This document shows positions 8,827 to 20,134 of a DNA stretch of 64,000 nucleotides, piece by piece. The notes beneath the pieces were generated by a model. That model made no database searches. It worked only from the letters and a program-made list of their open reading frames with translations, and had not been told where the DNA came from. The translations under genes were made by a program, and so were the position numbers. The DNA comes from Paracoccus marcusii (lineage in GTDB: Bacteria; Pseudomonadota; Alphaproteobacteria; Rhodobacterales; Rhodobacteraceae): NCBI RefSeq assembly GCF_028621715.1, contig NZ_CP117466.1, positions 1,560,501-1,624,500 on the forward strand, given 5' to 3'. How positions within the stretch are numbered: position 1 is the stretch's first letter; every line of letters begins with the position of its first letter.

Positions 8827-10359
8827 TTATTCGTACTTGCGGATGTCGCCGGATTTCAGGCGGCCCAGATAGCGGTTCATCTCGGCCTTGACGACGGGCA
8901 TCAGCAGGTACAGCGCGATGATGTTGGGGATCGCCATCGCAAAGATCATCGCGTCCGAGAAGTCGATGACCGGGCCCAGGCTGGCCGAGGCGCCGATGAC
9001 CACGAACAGGCAGAAGATGATCTTGAAGATCAGCTCCTTGGTCTGGCCCTCTCCGAAGAGGAAGGTCCAGGCCTTCAGCCCGTAATAGCTCCACGAGATC
9101 ATGGTCGAGAAGGCGAACAGCACCACCGCCAGCACCAGCACATAGCGGAACCAGCCGAACGCGCTGCTGAAGGCATCCGACGTCAGGGCAACGCCCGTGT
9201 TGCCGGTCACGGTGCGGATCTGGTCGCCCGCCTCGTTCAGGACGAACATCCCGGTCGTGGGGTCGGCGATCAGCTGCCCGGTGATGATGATCACCAGCGC
9301 GGTCATGGTGCAGATGACGACGGTGTCGATGAACGGCTCCAGCAGCGACACGAAGCCCTCGGTCACCGGCTCCTTGGTACGCACGGCGCTGTGGGCGATC
9401 GCGGCGGAACCGATGCCGGCCTCGTTCGAGAAGGCGGCCCGGCGGAAGCCCTGGATCAGGGCCCCGATGGCCCCGCCCACGACGCCGTCATTGGTGAAGG
9501 CGCCCGCGAAGATCTGGTAGAACGCCTGACCGATCATGTCATAGTTCATGACGATGATGATCAGCGCCGTCCCGACGTAGAGCGCGGCCATGAAGGGCAC
9601 GATCTTCTCGGTCACGCTGGCGATGGATTTCAGGCCGCCGACGATGACCAGGAACACGATGATCGCCATCACCACGCCTGTGATCCAGCCGGGATAGTCG
9701 CCCACCACGTTGATCAGCTGGGCATGGGCCTGGTTTGCCTGGAACATGTTCCCGCCGCCAAAGCTGCCCAGGATGCAGAAAATCGCGAACAGCACGGCCA
9801 GGATGCGCCCGCCCGGCAGGCCGCGTTCGGCAAACCCCTTGACCATGTAGTACATCGGTCCGCCCGACACGGTGCCGTCCGCGTATTCGTTGCGGTATTT
9901 GACGCCAAGCGTGCATTCGGTGAACTTGGCCGCCATGCCCAGAAGGCCCGCCAGGATCATCCAGAACGTGGCGCCCGGCCCGCCGATGCTGACGGCCACC
10001 GCGACGCCCGCGATGTTGCCCAGGCCCACGGTGCCCGACAGGGCGGTGGTCAGCGCCTGGAAATGGCTGACCTCTCCGGCGTCGTTCGGATCCGAATAGT
10101 CGCCCCTGACCAGCGCAATGGCATGGCCGAAGGCGCGCAGCTGGATCACGCCGAAATAGATGGTGAAGGTCGTGGCCGCGATCACCAGCCAGGCGACGAT
10201 CCAGGGAAAGCTGGTGCCGGGAAAGTTGGAAAAGATCAGGCTGACGAACCAGCCCGTGGAATTGGCAAAGACCTGGTTCACGGTCTCGTCGATGCCCTGG
10301 GCCGCGGCGGGGCCTGCGGCCAGTGCCGCGAGGGCCGCGGCTGTGATGCGTGTTCTCAT
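8827..10359 (-). CDS. Sodium:alanine (amino acid:cation) symporter AgcS family
   Basis: A 510-residue transporter with about ten to eleven membrane helices. The family signature GTVGLGNIAGVAVAVSIGGPGATFWM lies near residues 105-130, with AAKFTECTLGVKYR after it. A cleavable-looking N-terminus (AALAALAAGPAAAQG) precedes the first helix. It imports alanine or glycine with sodium. The start at 10359 gives the standard N-terminus; an in-frame ATG ten codons upstream overlaps the uspA end. Only 26 bp separate it from uspA on the same strand. A good terminator follows at 8779-8803. Confidence 0.92.
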   Translation of the reverse strand: MRTRITAAALAALAAGPAAAQGIDETVNQVFANSTGWFVSLIFSNFPGTSFPWIVAWLVIAATTFTIYFGVIQLRAFGHAIALVRGDYSDPNDAGEVSHFQALTTALSGTVGLGNIAGVAVAVSIGGPGATFWMILAGLLGMAAKFTECTLGVKYRNEYADGTVSGGPMYYMVKGFAERGLPGGRILAVLFAIFCILGSFGGGNMFQANQAHAQLINVVGDYPGWITGVVMAIIVFLVIVGGLKSIASVTEKIVPFMAALYVGTALIIIVMNYDMIGQAFYQIFAGAFTNDGVVGGAIGALIQGFRRAAFSNEAGIGSAAIAHSAVRTKEPVTEGFVSLLEPFIDTVVICTMTALVIIITGQLIADPTTGMFVLNEAGDQIRTVTGNTGVALTSDAFSSAFGWFRYVLVLAVVLFAFSTMISWSYYGLKAWTFLFGEGQTKELIFKIIFCLFVVIGASASLGPVIDFSDAMIFAMAIPNIIALYLLMPVVKAEMNRYLGRLKSGDIRKYE

Positions 10360-10385
10360 TGCTCTTGTCCCTGTTGGTTGGCCGG

Positions 10386-10820
10386 TCACGGCACGATGAC
10401 CACGGGCACCGGCGCGACCTGCGCCAGCGTCGCCGCGACCGATCCGAAGATGCGCGAGGCAAAGCCCGAATCGCCCATCCGGCCTATGAAGATCATCGCC
10501 GCGCCCTCATCCTTGGCGATGCGGCACAGCGTTTCGGCGATGTGGCCGTATCGCAGCGTGGTCGCGCAGGGGATGCCCGCGTCCTCGACCCGCTTGACCA
10601 TGGGGGTCAGGATGGCGGCTTCGGCGCGCTGCAGCTCCTCCTTGCGGCGGCGGTGTCGTTCCTCGACCTCGCTTGGCGTCAGGAAGCTGTAGGGCGACCA
10701 TTCCAGAACATGCGCGATCAGGATGTGGTCGCCCTGCGCCTGCGCGCGCGAGATGGCAAAGTCCAAGGCGCGGATCGAGGCATCGCTGCCGTCGAAACCG
10801 ACGACGATCTTGCGTGACAT
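10386..10820 (-). CDS. Universal stress protein UspA family
   Basis: A 144-residue single-domain Usp. It starts MSRKIVVGFDGSDASIRALDFA, has the internal DEGAAMIFIGRMGDSGFASRIFGSVAATL block, and ends VPVVIVP. The G-x2-G-x9-G-S/T ATP-binding motif is seen in modified form (GRMGD..FASRIFGS), so ATP binding is likely but not certain. It lies first in a two-gene unit with the alanine symporter; Usp domains are commonly found with transporters. Confidence 0.92.
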   Translation of the reverse strand: MSRKIVVGFDGSDASIRALDFAISRAQAQGDHILIAHVLEWSPYSFLTPSEVEERHRRRKEELQRAEAAILTPMVKRVEDAGIPCATTLRYGHIAETLCRIAKDEGAAMIFIGRMGDSGFASRIFGSVAATLAQVAPVPVVIVP

Positions 10821-10999
10821 TCGTTGCCCTCATCTGTTGGTTGTCGTTTTTCGTTGTCGTGATCAAAGGATAGGCAGGCTTGCCGGGCGGGGCCAGACAT
10901 AAATGTGTCGCTACAATGGCAAAGGTCGGAACTGCCTTGCGGACGGGCGGTGTCGATCAGGGGTTTTCAAGATGCGCGCGGGGGGGCATATTCGCGGCC

Positions 11000-11098
11000 A
11001 TGACCCGGATGCGCCACATCGCCACCGCCCGCACCGCGCCCCACGGCGCGCGTCTGGCCGTGCAGCTTCGCGGTCTGCTGCTTCTTACGCTGCGCTGA
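11000..11098 (+). CDS. Putative leucine leader peptide (LeuL-type) upstream of leuA
   Basis: A 32-codon frame starting MTRMRHIATARTAPHG and ending RGLLLLTLR, that is, a run of four Leu codons (ctg ctg ctt ctt) and a fifth Leu two codons later just before the stop. It ends 77 bp before leuA. The stop overlaps the first arm of a hairpin, and a second, mutually exclusive hairpin follows (11095-11139). Leucine-codon runs before leuA are the hallmark of transcription attenuation. The ribosome site is weak and Met4 is an alternative start. Not proven to be translated. Confidence 0.65.
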   Translation: MTRMRHIATARTAPHGARLAVQLRGLLLLTLR

Positions 11099-11139
11099 GC
11101 GGGTCTTCCGGGCCGCCGCTCAGACAGGTCAGCGCCCGG
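11095..11139 (+). promoter_or_regulatory. Alternative hairpins of a candidate leu attenuator
   Basis: Hairpin A pairs 11095-11102 with 11116-11123 (8 bp, perfect). Hairpin B pairs 11108-11113 with 11134-11139 (6 bp, two more with a wobble). The B left arm is in the loop of A, so the two cannot both form. A begins within the stop region of the leucine-rich leader frame. There is no U-run after B, so control may be Rho-dependent or act on leuA translation. Confidence 0.5.
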
Positions 11140-11175
11140 GAAACCCCACAGGACCACGTAAGAAGGACCAAGCCA

Positions 11176-13958
<2,783 letters not shown>

Positions 13959-13981
13959 TCGCGCAGGCAGGGAGCGCCTGA

Positions 13982-14920
13982 ATGGCGCAGAAGAGCACCG
14001 ATTTCGCCACACCCGTGCGCCGCGTCCTGATCGCGGTGCTGGCGCTTGCGCTGCTGGCGGTGTTCCTGTTCTGGCGCATCGACAGCCCGCGGGCCGAGAT
14101 GATGCGCACGGCGATGATCGACCGCATCGTGCCGCGGTTCGAATGGGCCGTGGCCCCGGTGACCAAGGTCACCCAGATGGTCGCGGGCTTTCAAAGCTAT
14201 GCGCGCATCTATGAGCAGAACCAGGAACTGCGCCGCGAATTGCAGCGCATGTCCGCCTGGCGCGAGGCCGCCGTCCAGCTGGAGCAGGAGAACTCCAAGC
14301 TGATGGCGCAGAACAACGTCCGCATCGACCCGGCCCTGACCAGCGTCACGGGCGTGGTGATGGTCGACAGCGGTTCGGCCTTCCGCCAGTCGGTGCTGCT
14401 GAACGTCGGCGCCCAGGACGGCATCATCGAGGGATGGGCCACCATGGACGGGCTGGGGCTGGTCGGGCGCATTTCCGGCGTCGGGAACCGGACCAGCCGC
14501 GTCGTGCTGTTGACGGACCCCTCGTCGCGGTTGCCGGTGACGGTCCAGCCGACCGGCGAACGGGCGCTGTTGACGGGCGACAACACGCCGCTGCCGCTGC
14601 TGGAATTCGTCGAGCAGGCCGATAACGTCCGTCCGGGCGACCGGGTCGTGACCTCGGGCGACGGGGGCGTCTTTCCCGCCGGGGTGCTGGTGGGCCAGGT
14701 CGCGCAGGGCAGCGACGGGCGGCTCCGCCTGCGCATGGCGGCCGATTACGAACGCCTGGAGTTCCTGCGCGTGCTGCGGTCGCATCCGGCCGAGGCGGTG
14801 GTCGACAGCGCCGCCATCATCCTGGGCCAGGATAGCGGGCTGATCGGGCCGCAGCTGCCGGCCTCTCCGGTCGACGCGGCGGCGGCCAGCGATCCGCTGG
14901 ACCCGGGTTCCACGCCATGA
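13982..14920 (+). CDS. mreC: Rod shape-determining protein MreC
   Basis: A 312-residue bitopic protein: a cytoplasmic start, one membrane helix at about residues 14-32 (LIAVLALALLAVFLFW), a coiled coil at about 70-105 (EQNQELRRELQRMSAWREAA), then the periplasmic beta-domain with GSAFRQSVLLNVGAQDGI. It links MreB to PBP2. It begins 23 bp after mreB and overlaps mreD by four bases. The C-terminus is a proline/alanine tail. Confidence 0.95.
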   Translation: MAQKSTDFATPVRRVLIAVLALALLAVFLFWRIDSPRAEMMRTAMIDRIVPRFEWAVAPVTKVTQMVAGFQSYARIYEQNQELRRELQRMSAWREAAVQLEQENSKLMAQNNVRIDPALTSVTGVVMVDSGSAFRQSVLLNVGAQDGIIEGWATMDGLGLVGRISGVGNRTSRVVLLTDPSSRLPVTVQPTGERALLTGDNTPLPLLEFVEQADNVRPGDRVVTSGDGGVFPAGVLVGQVAQGSDGRLRLRMAADYERLEFLRVLRSHPAEAVVDSAAIILGQDSGLIGPQLPASPVDAAAASDPLDPGSTP

Positions 14921-15438
14921 TCCAGCTGCCCAGCCGCAGCTTCGTCCTGGGAACGCTGGTGTTTCTGGCCTCGGTCTGGGCGCTGCTGTTCGTGCGGCTG
15001 CTGCCCCTGTCGGCGGGCATCATGGGCTGGCCCGGTCCCGACCTGGCGCTGGCGCTGATCCTGGCTTGGGTGCTGCGCCGCCCCGACCAGCTGGCCGCGC
15101 CGGTCATCGTGCTGGCCATCCTGGTCGAGGACGTGCTGCTGATGCGCCCCCTGGGCCTGTGGACCGCAATCGTGCTGCTGGGGTCCGAGGCCGCACGTCT
15201 GCGAGAGCCCCGTTGGCGCGATCAGCCATTCATGGTTGAATGGTTCCGCGTGGGCGTGCTGATCGGGCTGATGATGCTGGGCTATCGCCTGGTGCAGGTT
15301 GTGTTCGTGCTGCAGGTGCCGGCCCTGGGGCAGGTGATCCTGCAGTTTCTGGCGACGGTGGCGGCCTATCCGCTGGTCGTCTTCGGGGCACGCTGGCTGA
15401 TCGGGCTGCGCCGTCTTGGCCGCGGCGATCCGACATGA
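14917..15438 (+). CDS. mreD: Rod shape-determining protein MreD
   Basis: A 173-residue very hydrophobic protein with about five membrane helices, fitting MreD size and position. It starts at an ATG overlapping the mreC stop and ends 10 bp before mrdA. MreD is part of the elongation machinery. Sequence conservation in this family is low, so the call leans on operon position. Confidence 0.88.
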   Translation: MIQLPSRSFVLGTLVFLASVWALLFVRLLPLSAGIMGWPGPDLALALILAWVLRRPDQLAAPVIVLAILVEDVLLMRPLGLWTAIVLLGSEAARLREPRWRDQPFMVEWFRVGVLIGLMMLGYRLVQVVFVLQVPALGQVILQFLATVAAYPLVVFGARWLIGLRRLGRGDPT

Positions 15439-15448
15439 GGACAAGGGC

Positions 15449-17395
15449 ATGAAGAAGTCCCAACGCGAGATCCTGGACAGCTCCCGCCAGATCACCCGGC
15501 GCGGGCTGATGCTGGCCGGCATCCAGGTGGCCACCATCACCACGCTGGCGCTGAAGATGCGGTCGATGCAGCTGGACCATGCCGAGGAATACCGCACGCT
15601 GGCGGACGGCAACTCGATCAAGATCCGGCTGCTGCCGCCGTCGCGCGGGCTGATCCTGGACCGCAACGGGATCATCATCGCGGGGAACGAACAGAACTAT
15701 CGCGTCACCCTGACGCGCGAGGAGGCGGGCGGCGACGTCCAGGCCGTGCTGCGCCGCCTGTCGCGGCTGGTGCCCATGACCGACGCCCGCATGGCGGAGC
15801 TGATGGAGGAGTTTTCCCGCCGCAGCGCCATTACCCCCATCGTGCTGGCCGACCGCCTGACCTGGGAGCAGTTCAGCGCCATCGCGGTCAACGCCCCGTC
15901 GCTGCCTGGCGTCACGCCCGAATCGGCGCTGTCGCGCGCCTATCCGCGGGCGGGCGATTTCGCGCATGTCATGGGCTATGTCGGCCCCGTCAGCGATTAC
16001 GACCTGTCGCGGATCGAGGACCCGGACCCGGTCCTGCTGCTACCGGACTTTCAGCTGGGCAAGATCGGGGTCGAGGGCCGCATGGAGGAGATCCTGCGCG
16101 GCAAGGCGGGCGCCCGCCGCGTCGAGGTCAACGCCCAAGGCCGCGAGATGCGCCAGCTGTCGCGCCAGCAGGGCGAACAGGGGGCCACGCTGCAGCTGAC
16201 GCTGGATGCCGCCTTGCAGAACTATGCCGCGCAGCGGATGGGCACCGAAAGCGCCGCCGCCGTCATCACCGACTGCCAGACCGGAGAGCTGCTGACGATC
16301 TGTTCGTCGCCCAGCTTCGATCCCAACAAGTTCGTGCGCGGCATCAGCAGCCCCGAATACCGCGCGCTGATGGATCACGACCACCGCCCCCTGGCCGACA
16401 AGACGGTGCAGGGCGTCTATCCGCCCGGATCGACCTTCAAGATGGTCACCCTGATGGCCGGGCTGGAGGCCGGGGTGATCGATGCGGGCACCCGGTTCTA
16501 TTGTCCGGGCCACACCGAACTGGGCGGCCGGCGGTTCCACTGCTGGCGGCGCGGCGGGCATGGCACCGTCGATGCGATCAAGAGCCTCGAGGAAAGCTGC
16601 GACGTCTACTACTACGAACTGGCGCAGCGGGTGGGCATCGACCGGATCGCGATCATGGCGCGCAAGCTTGGCCTGGGCCAGCGCCACGACCTGCCCATGT
16701 CGGCGGTGGCCGAAGGGATCGCCCCCGACCGCGAATGGAAGATGGCCCGCCACGGCCAGGCCTGGCAGATCGGCGACAGCCTGAACGTCTCGATCGGGCA
16801 GGGCTTCGTGCTGGCGTCGCCGCTGCAACTGGCGGTGATGACCGCCCGCATCGCGTCGGGCCGCGAGGTTCGGCCCCAGCTGATCCGGTCCGTCGACGGC
16901 GTGCGGCAGGCGCCGCCCGAATACCTGCCGCTGGACATCAGCCCGGAATCGCTGCGCGTCGCGCGGCTTGGCATGGACGCGGTGATGAACAGCGCCCGCG
17001 GCACGGCCCGCGGCGCCCGCATCACCCGCGAGGAATGGCGCATGGCCGGCAAGACCGGCACCAGCCAGGTCCGCAACATCACCGCCGCCGAACGCGCCCG
17101 CGGCGTCATCTCGAACGATCAGCTGCCCTGGGCGCGGCGCGACCATGCGCTGTTTGTGGCCTATGCCCCCTATGACGCGCCGAAATACGCGATCTCGGTG
17201 GTGGTCGAACATGGCGGCGGCGGATCGGCCGTGGCCGCGCCCATCGCGCGCGACATCCTGCTGTTCGCGCTGAACGGCGGACTGCCGCCCCTGGACGCCG
17301 TGCCCTCGGATCAGCGCGCCGCGCTGGAGGAGCGTCACAACGCCATGCACCTTTACCAGCCCGAGGCCCCGCGCCCCGGCCGCAGCAGGGCGTAA
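15449..17395 (+). CDS. mrdA: Penicillin-binding protein 2 (transpeptidase)
   Basis: A 648-residue class B PBP that cross-links peptidoglycan during elongation. A single N-terminal membrane segment (about 17-36) is followed by the dimerisation domain with LPPSRGLILDRNG near residue 60. The transpeptidase active site S328-T-F-K331 (YPPGSTFK), the SCD (SxN-type) motif near residue 382 and KTGT near residue 535 are all visible. The conserved start MKKSQREILDSSRQ sets the ATG at 15449. It lies between mreD and rodA, as usual. Confidence 0.96.
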   Translation: MKKSQREILDSSRQITRRGLMLAGIQVATITTLALKMRSMQLDHAEEYRTLADGNSIKIRLLPPSRGLILDRNGIIIAGNEQNYRVTLTREEAGGDVQAVLRRLSRLVPMTDARMAELMEEFSRRSAITPIVLADRLTWEQFSAIAVNAPSLPGVTPESALSRAYPRAGDFAHVMGYVGPVSDYDLSRIEDPDPVLLLPDFQLGKIGVEGRMEEILRGKAGARRVEVNAQGREMRQLSRQQGEQGATLQLTLDAALQNYAAQRMGTESAAAVITDCQTGELLTICSSPSFDPNKFVRGISSPEYRALMDHDHRPLADKTVQGVYPPGSTFKMVTLMAGLEAGVIDAGTRFYCPGHTELGGRRFHCWRRGGHGTVDAIKSLEESCDVYYYELAQRVGIDRIAIMARKLGLGQRHDLPMSAVAEGIAPDREWKMARHGQAWQIGDSLNVSIGQGFVLASPLQLAVMTARIASGREVRPQLIRSVDGVRQAPPEYLPLDISPESLRVARLGMDAVMNSARGTARGARITREEWRMAGKTGTSQVRNITAAERARGVISNDQLPWARRDHALFVAYAPYDAPKYAISVVVEHGGGGSAVAAPIARDILLFALNGGLPPLDAVPSDQRAALEERHNAMHLYQPEAPRPGRSRA

Positions 17396-17399
17396 GGCG

Positions 17400-18539
17400 A
17401 TGTCCTATCTCGACTATCAGGTGGCGCAGGTTCCGACGGGGTTCCGCAAGGTCCTGTACATCAACTGGCCGCTGGTCCTGCTGATCACCGCCGTGTGCTG
17501 CATCGGGTTCCTGATGCTGTATTCGGTCGCGGGCGGCCGCATGGACACCTGGGCGGAACCGCAGATGATCCGCTTTGCCGTGGGCATGGTGATCATGCTG
17601 GGGCTGGCCTTCGTGCCCATGTGGTTCTGGCGCGGCATCTCTGTCGCGGCCTATGTGATGTGCTTCCTGATGCTGGTCGCGGTCGACCTGTTCGGGGTCA
17701 TCGGCATGGGCGCGCAGCGATGGATCGACATCGGCCCGATCCGCATCCAGCCGTCCGAACTGATGAAGATCGCGCTGGTCCTGCTGCTGGCGGCCTATTA
17801 CGACTGGCTGCCGCTGAACCGCGTGTCGCGTCCCTTGTGGGTGATCGTGCCGGTGGTGCTGATCCTGGCGCCGACCGCTCTGGTCCTGATGCAGCCGGAT
17901 CTTGGCACGTCGATCATGCTGATTGCGGGGGGCGGGATCGTGATGTTCGCGGCGGGTGTGTCGCTGTGGTATTTCGGGGCGGTGATCGGCGCCGCGGTGG
18001 GCCTGGTCGTGGCCGTCATGCGCAGCCGCGGGACGGACTGGCAGCTGCTTCGCGACTATCAGTTCCGCCGGATCGACACCTTCTTGGACCCGACCTCCGA
18101 CCCGTTGGGGGCCGGCTACAACATCATCCAGAGCCAGATCGCGCTTGGTTCGGGCGGGTTGTCGGGGCGCGGCTTCATGCAAGGCACGCAGTCGCGGCTG
18201 AACTTCCTGCCCGAAAAGCACACCGACTTCATCTTCACCGTCCTGTCCGAGGAGTTCGGCTTCATCGGGGCATCGTCGCTGCTGGTGCTGTACATGCTGA
18301 TCCTGGGCTTCTGCCTGTATTCCGCACTCAGCAACCGCGACCGCTTTGCCAGCCTGATCACCATCGGCATCAGCGCGACGTTCTTTCTGTACTTCTCGAT
18401 CAACATGGCGACGGTAATGGGGCTGCTGCCCGCCAAGGGGTCGCCGCTGCCGCTGGTCAGCTATGGGGGGACGTCGCTGATGATCCTGATGCTGGGATTT
18501 GGCCTGGTGCAATCCGCCCATGTCCACAGGCCCCGATGA
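17400..18539 (+). CDS. rodA: Peptidoglycan glycosyltransferase RodA
   Basis: A 379-residue SEDS-family membrane protein with about ten helices. It polymerises lipid II together with PBP2. Family blocks seen are GAQRWIDIGPIRIQPSELMKIALVL, LPEKHTDFIFTVLSEEFGFIG and the C-terminal LPLVSYGGTSLMILMLGFGLV. The start is 4 bp after the mrdA stop. The stop shares the ATGA overlap with ghrA. Confidence 0.96.
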   Translation: MSYLDYQVAQVPTGFRKVLYINWPLVLLITAVCCIGFLMLYSVAGGRMDTWAEPQMIRFAVGMVIMLGLAFVPMWFWRGISVAAYVMCFLMLVAVDLFGVIGMGAQRWIDIGPIRIQPSELMKIALVLLLAAYYDWLPLNRVSRPLWVIVPVVLILAPTALVLMQPDLGTSIMLIAGGGIVMFAAGVSLWYFGAVIGAAVGLVVAVMRSRGTDWQLLRDYQFRRIDTFLDPTSDPLGAGYNIIQSQIALGSGGLSGRGFMQGTQSRLNFLPEKHTDFIFTVLSEEFGFIGASSLLVLYMLILGFCLYSALSNRDRFASLITIGISATFFLYFSINMATVMGLLPAKGSPLPLVSYGGTSLMILMLGFGLVQSAHVHRPR

Positions 18540-19444
18540 GGGTCCGGTTCTCTGCCCGCGACGATGCGTGGTCCGAATGGGCCCCGGCCCTGCGCGCGGC
18601 CTGCCCCGAGATGCATCTGGACCGCGACGGCGATCCGGCCACGTTCGATGCGATCATCTACGCCCCGGGCGGCGACATCACCGATTTCGCGCCCTACGCC
18701 AATGTCCGGCTGGTGCAGAGCCTGTGGGCCGGGGTCGAACGCATCGTGGGCAACGCCACGCTGACCCAGCCCTTGGCGCGGATGGTCGATCCTGGATTGC
18801 GCCAGGGGATGGCGGAGTATTGCGCCGGATGGGCCATGCGCGCCCATCTGGGCATGGACCGCTATGCCCAGGACGGCATCTGGCGCAACGGGCAGATCCC
18901 GCCGCTGGCCGCGGAACGCCCGGTGACCGTCCTGGGCATGGGCGAACTGGGACAGGCCGCCGCAGCCATGCTGACCGCCCTGGGCTTTCCGGTCACCGGC
19001 GTCAGCGCCTCGGGGCGGGCGGTGCCGGGGGTTTCGGTGCTGCCCATCGCGCAGCTGGACCAGGCCCTGGCCCGCGCGCAGATCCTGGTCTGCCTGCTGC
19101 CCGACACGCCCGCCACCCGCGGGCTGCTGGATGCGGACCGCCTGTCGCGCCTGCCTGACGGCGCCTGGCTGATCAATCCGGGACGCGGCACGCTGATCGA
19201 TGACGAGGCGCTGTTGCGGGGGCTGGACCGGGGGCGGCCGGGGCACGCGGTGCTGGACGTGTTCCGCACCGAACCGCTGCCAGGGGATCACCCGTTCTGG
19301 GCCCATCCCGCGGTCACCGTCACGCCCCATATCGCCGCCGAGACCCGCCCCGCGACCGCCGCCCCCGTCGTCGCCCAAAACCTGCGGCGCGCGATGGCGG
19401 GACGGCCGCTGCTGCATCTGGTGGACCGCGACCGCGGTTACTGA
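18536..19444 (+). CDS. ghrA: Glyoxylate/hydroxypyruvate reductase A-type 2-hydroxyacid dehydrogenase
   Basis: A 302-residue D-2-hydroxyacid dehydrogenase. The NAD(P) site is GMGELGQAAAAML near residues 129-141, the catalytic Arg region NPGRGTLIDD near 215, and the catalytic His in TPHIAAETRP near 264. It reduces glyoxylate or hydroxypyruvate. The ATG overlaps the rodA stop, so it is co-translated with the cell-shape operon, an unexpected neighbour for this enzyme. Its end overlaps the convergent DUF2062 gene by seven bases. Confidence 0.88.
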   Translation: MRVRFSARDDAWSEWAPALRAACPEMHLDRDGDPATFDAIIYAPGGDITDFAPYANVRLVQSLWAGVERIVGNATLTQPLARMVDPGLRQGMAEYCAGWAMRAHLGMDRYAQDGIWRNGQIPPLAAERPVTVLGMGELGQAAAAMLTALGFPVTGVSASGRAVPGVSVLPIAQLDQALARAQILVCLLPDTPATRGLLDADRLSRLPDGAWLINPGRGTLIDDEALLRGLDRGRPGHAVLDVFRTEPLPGDHPFWAHPAVTVTPHIAAETRPATAAPVVAQNLRRAMAGRPLLHLVDRDRGY

Positions 19445-20097
19445 CCCGGACCGCCCTTGGCCCGATCCGCCTTCAGCTGTGCCGCGCGTGCCGAGGCGCG
19501 GGCGATGCGCTCTGCCATCTTCTTCTCGCGGCGGCGCTGATAGGCGATGAAGATCGGCACGGTCAGGTAATGCGTGATGACCCCCGCGATGGACCCCAGG
19601 ATGACGCCGCCGACCATGTAGGGCCAGAATACCTGCGCCAGAAAGTCGCTGAGGTTGTACCAGTGCATCTCGGACGGGCCGAACAGGGCGCTGAGGTTGT
19701 GCCACAGCTCTCCGGTGGCCTTCGAGAATTCGTGGAAGATGAACTGGGGCGTCAGCTCGCCCTCCTGGCCGAGGATCTCGCGGCCCAGCTTGACCGACAT
19801 CAGCGCGATGAAGGGCAGGGTTACCGGATTGCCCACGAAGGTCGCCAACAGCGCGGCCAGCACGTTGCCGCGGATGATCCAGGCCACCGCCGCCGCCGAC
19901 AGGAAGTGGAACCCGAACAGCGGCGTGAAATTCACCATGATCCCCGCCGCGACCCCGCGCGCAATGCGATGCGGCTGGTCGGGCAGGCGGCGCAGCCTGT
20001 GAGCCACATAGGCGCTGGCCCGCCGCCAGCCGCCCGGCGGATAGATCATCTGGCTGGCCAGTTGGCCGTAGCTGCGCGGTTTGCGGCGTTTGAACAA
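19438..20097 (-). CDS. DUF2062 membrane protein
   Basis: A 219-residue protein of the DUF2062 family. The block ARGVAAGIMVNFTPLFGFHFLSAAAVAW near residues 46-73 is the family signature, followed by FVGNPVTLPFIALMSVKLG and a third helix near residue 160. Function is unknown. The start is a TTG giving MFKRRKPRSYG. It follows rsh by 37 bp on the same strand. Confidence 0.85.
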   Translation of the reverse strand: MFKRRKPRSYGQLASQMIYPPGGWRRASAYVAHRLRRLPDQPHRIARGVAAGIMVNFTPLFGFHFLSAAAVAWIIRGNVLAALLATFVGNPVTLPFIALMSVKLGREILGQEGELTPQFIFHEFSKATGELWHNLSALFGPSEMHWYNLSDFLAQVFWPYMVGGVILGSIAGVITHYLTVPIFIAYQRRREKKMAERIARASARAAQLKADRAKGGPGQ

Positions 20098-20134
20098 GGC
20101 GAACCCGATCCGTGACGGGCAGGGGGCGCCTGCC

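Noticed and set aside
10854..10866. FNR/CRP-type box (TTG...CAA) near uspA
   Set aside because: The half-sites span 13 bases instead of 14 and the left half TTGTC departs from TTGAT.
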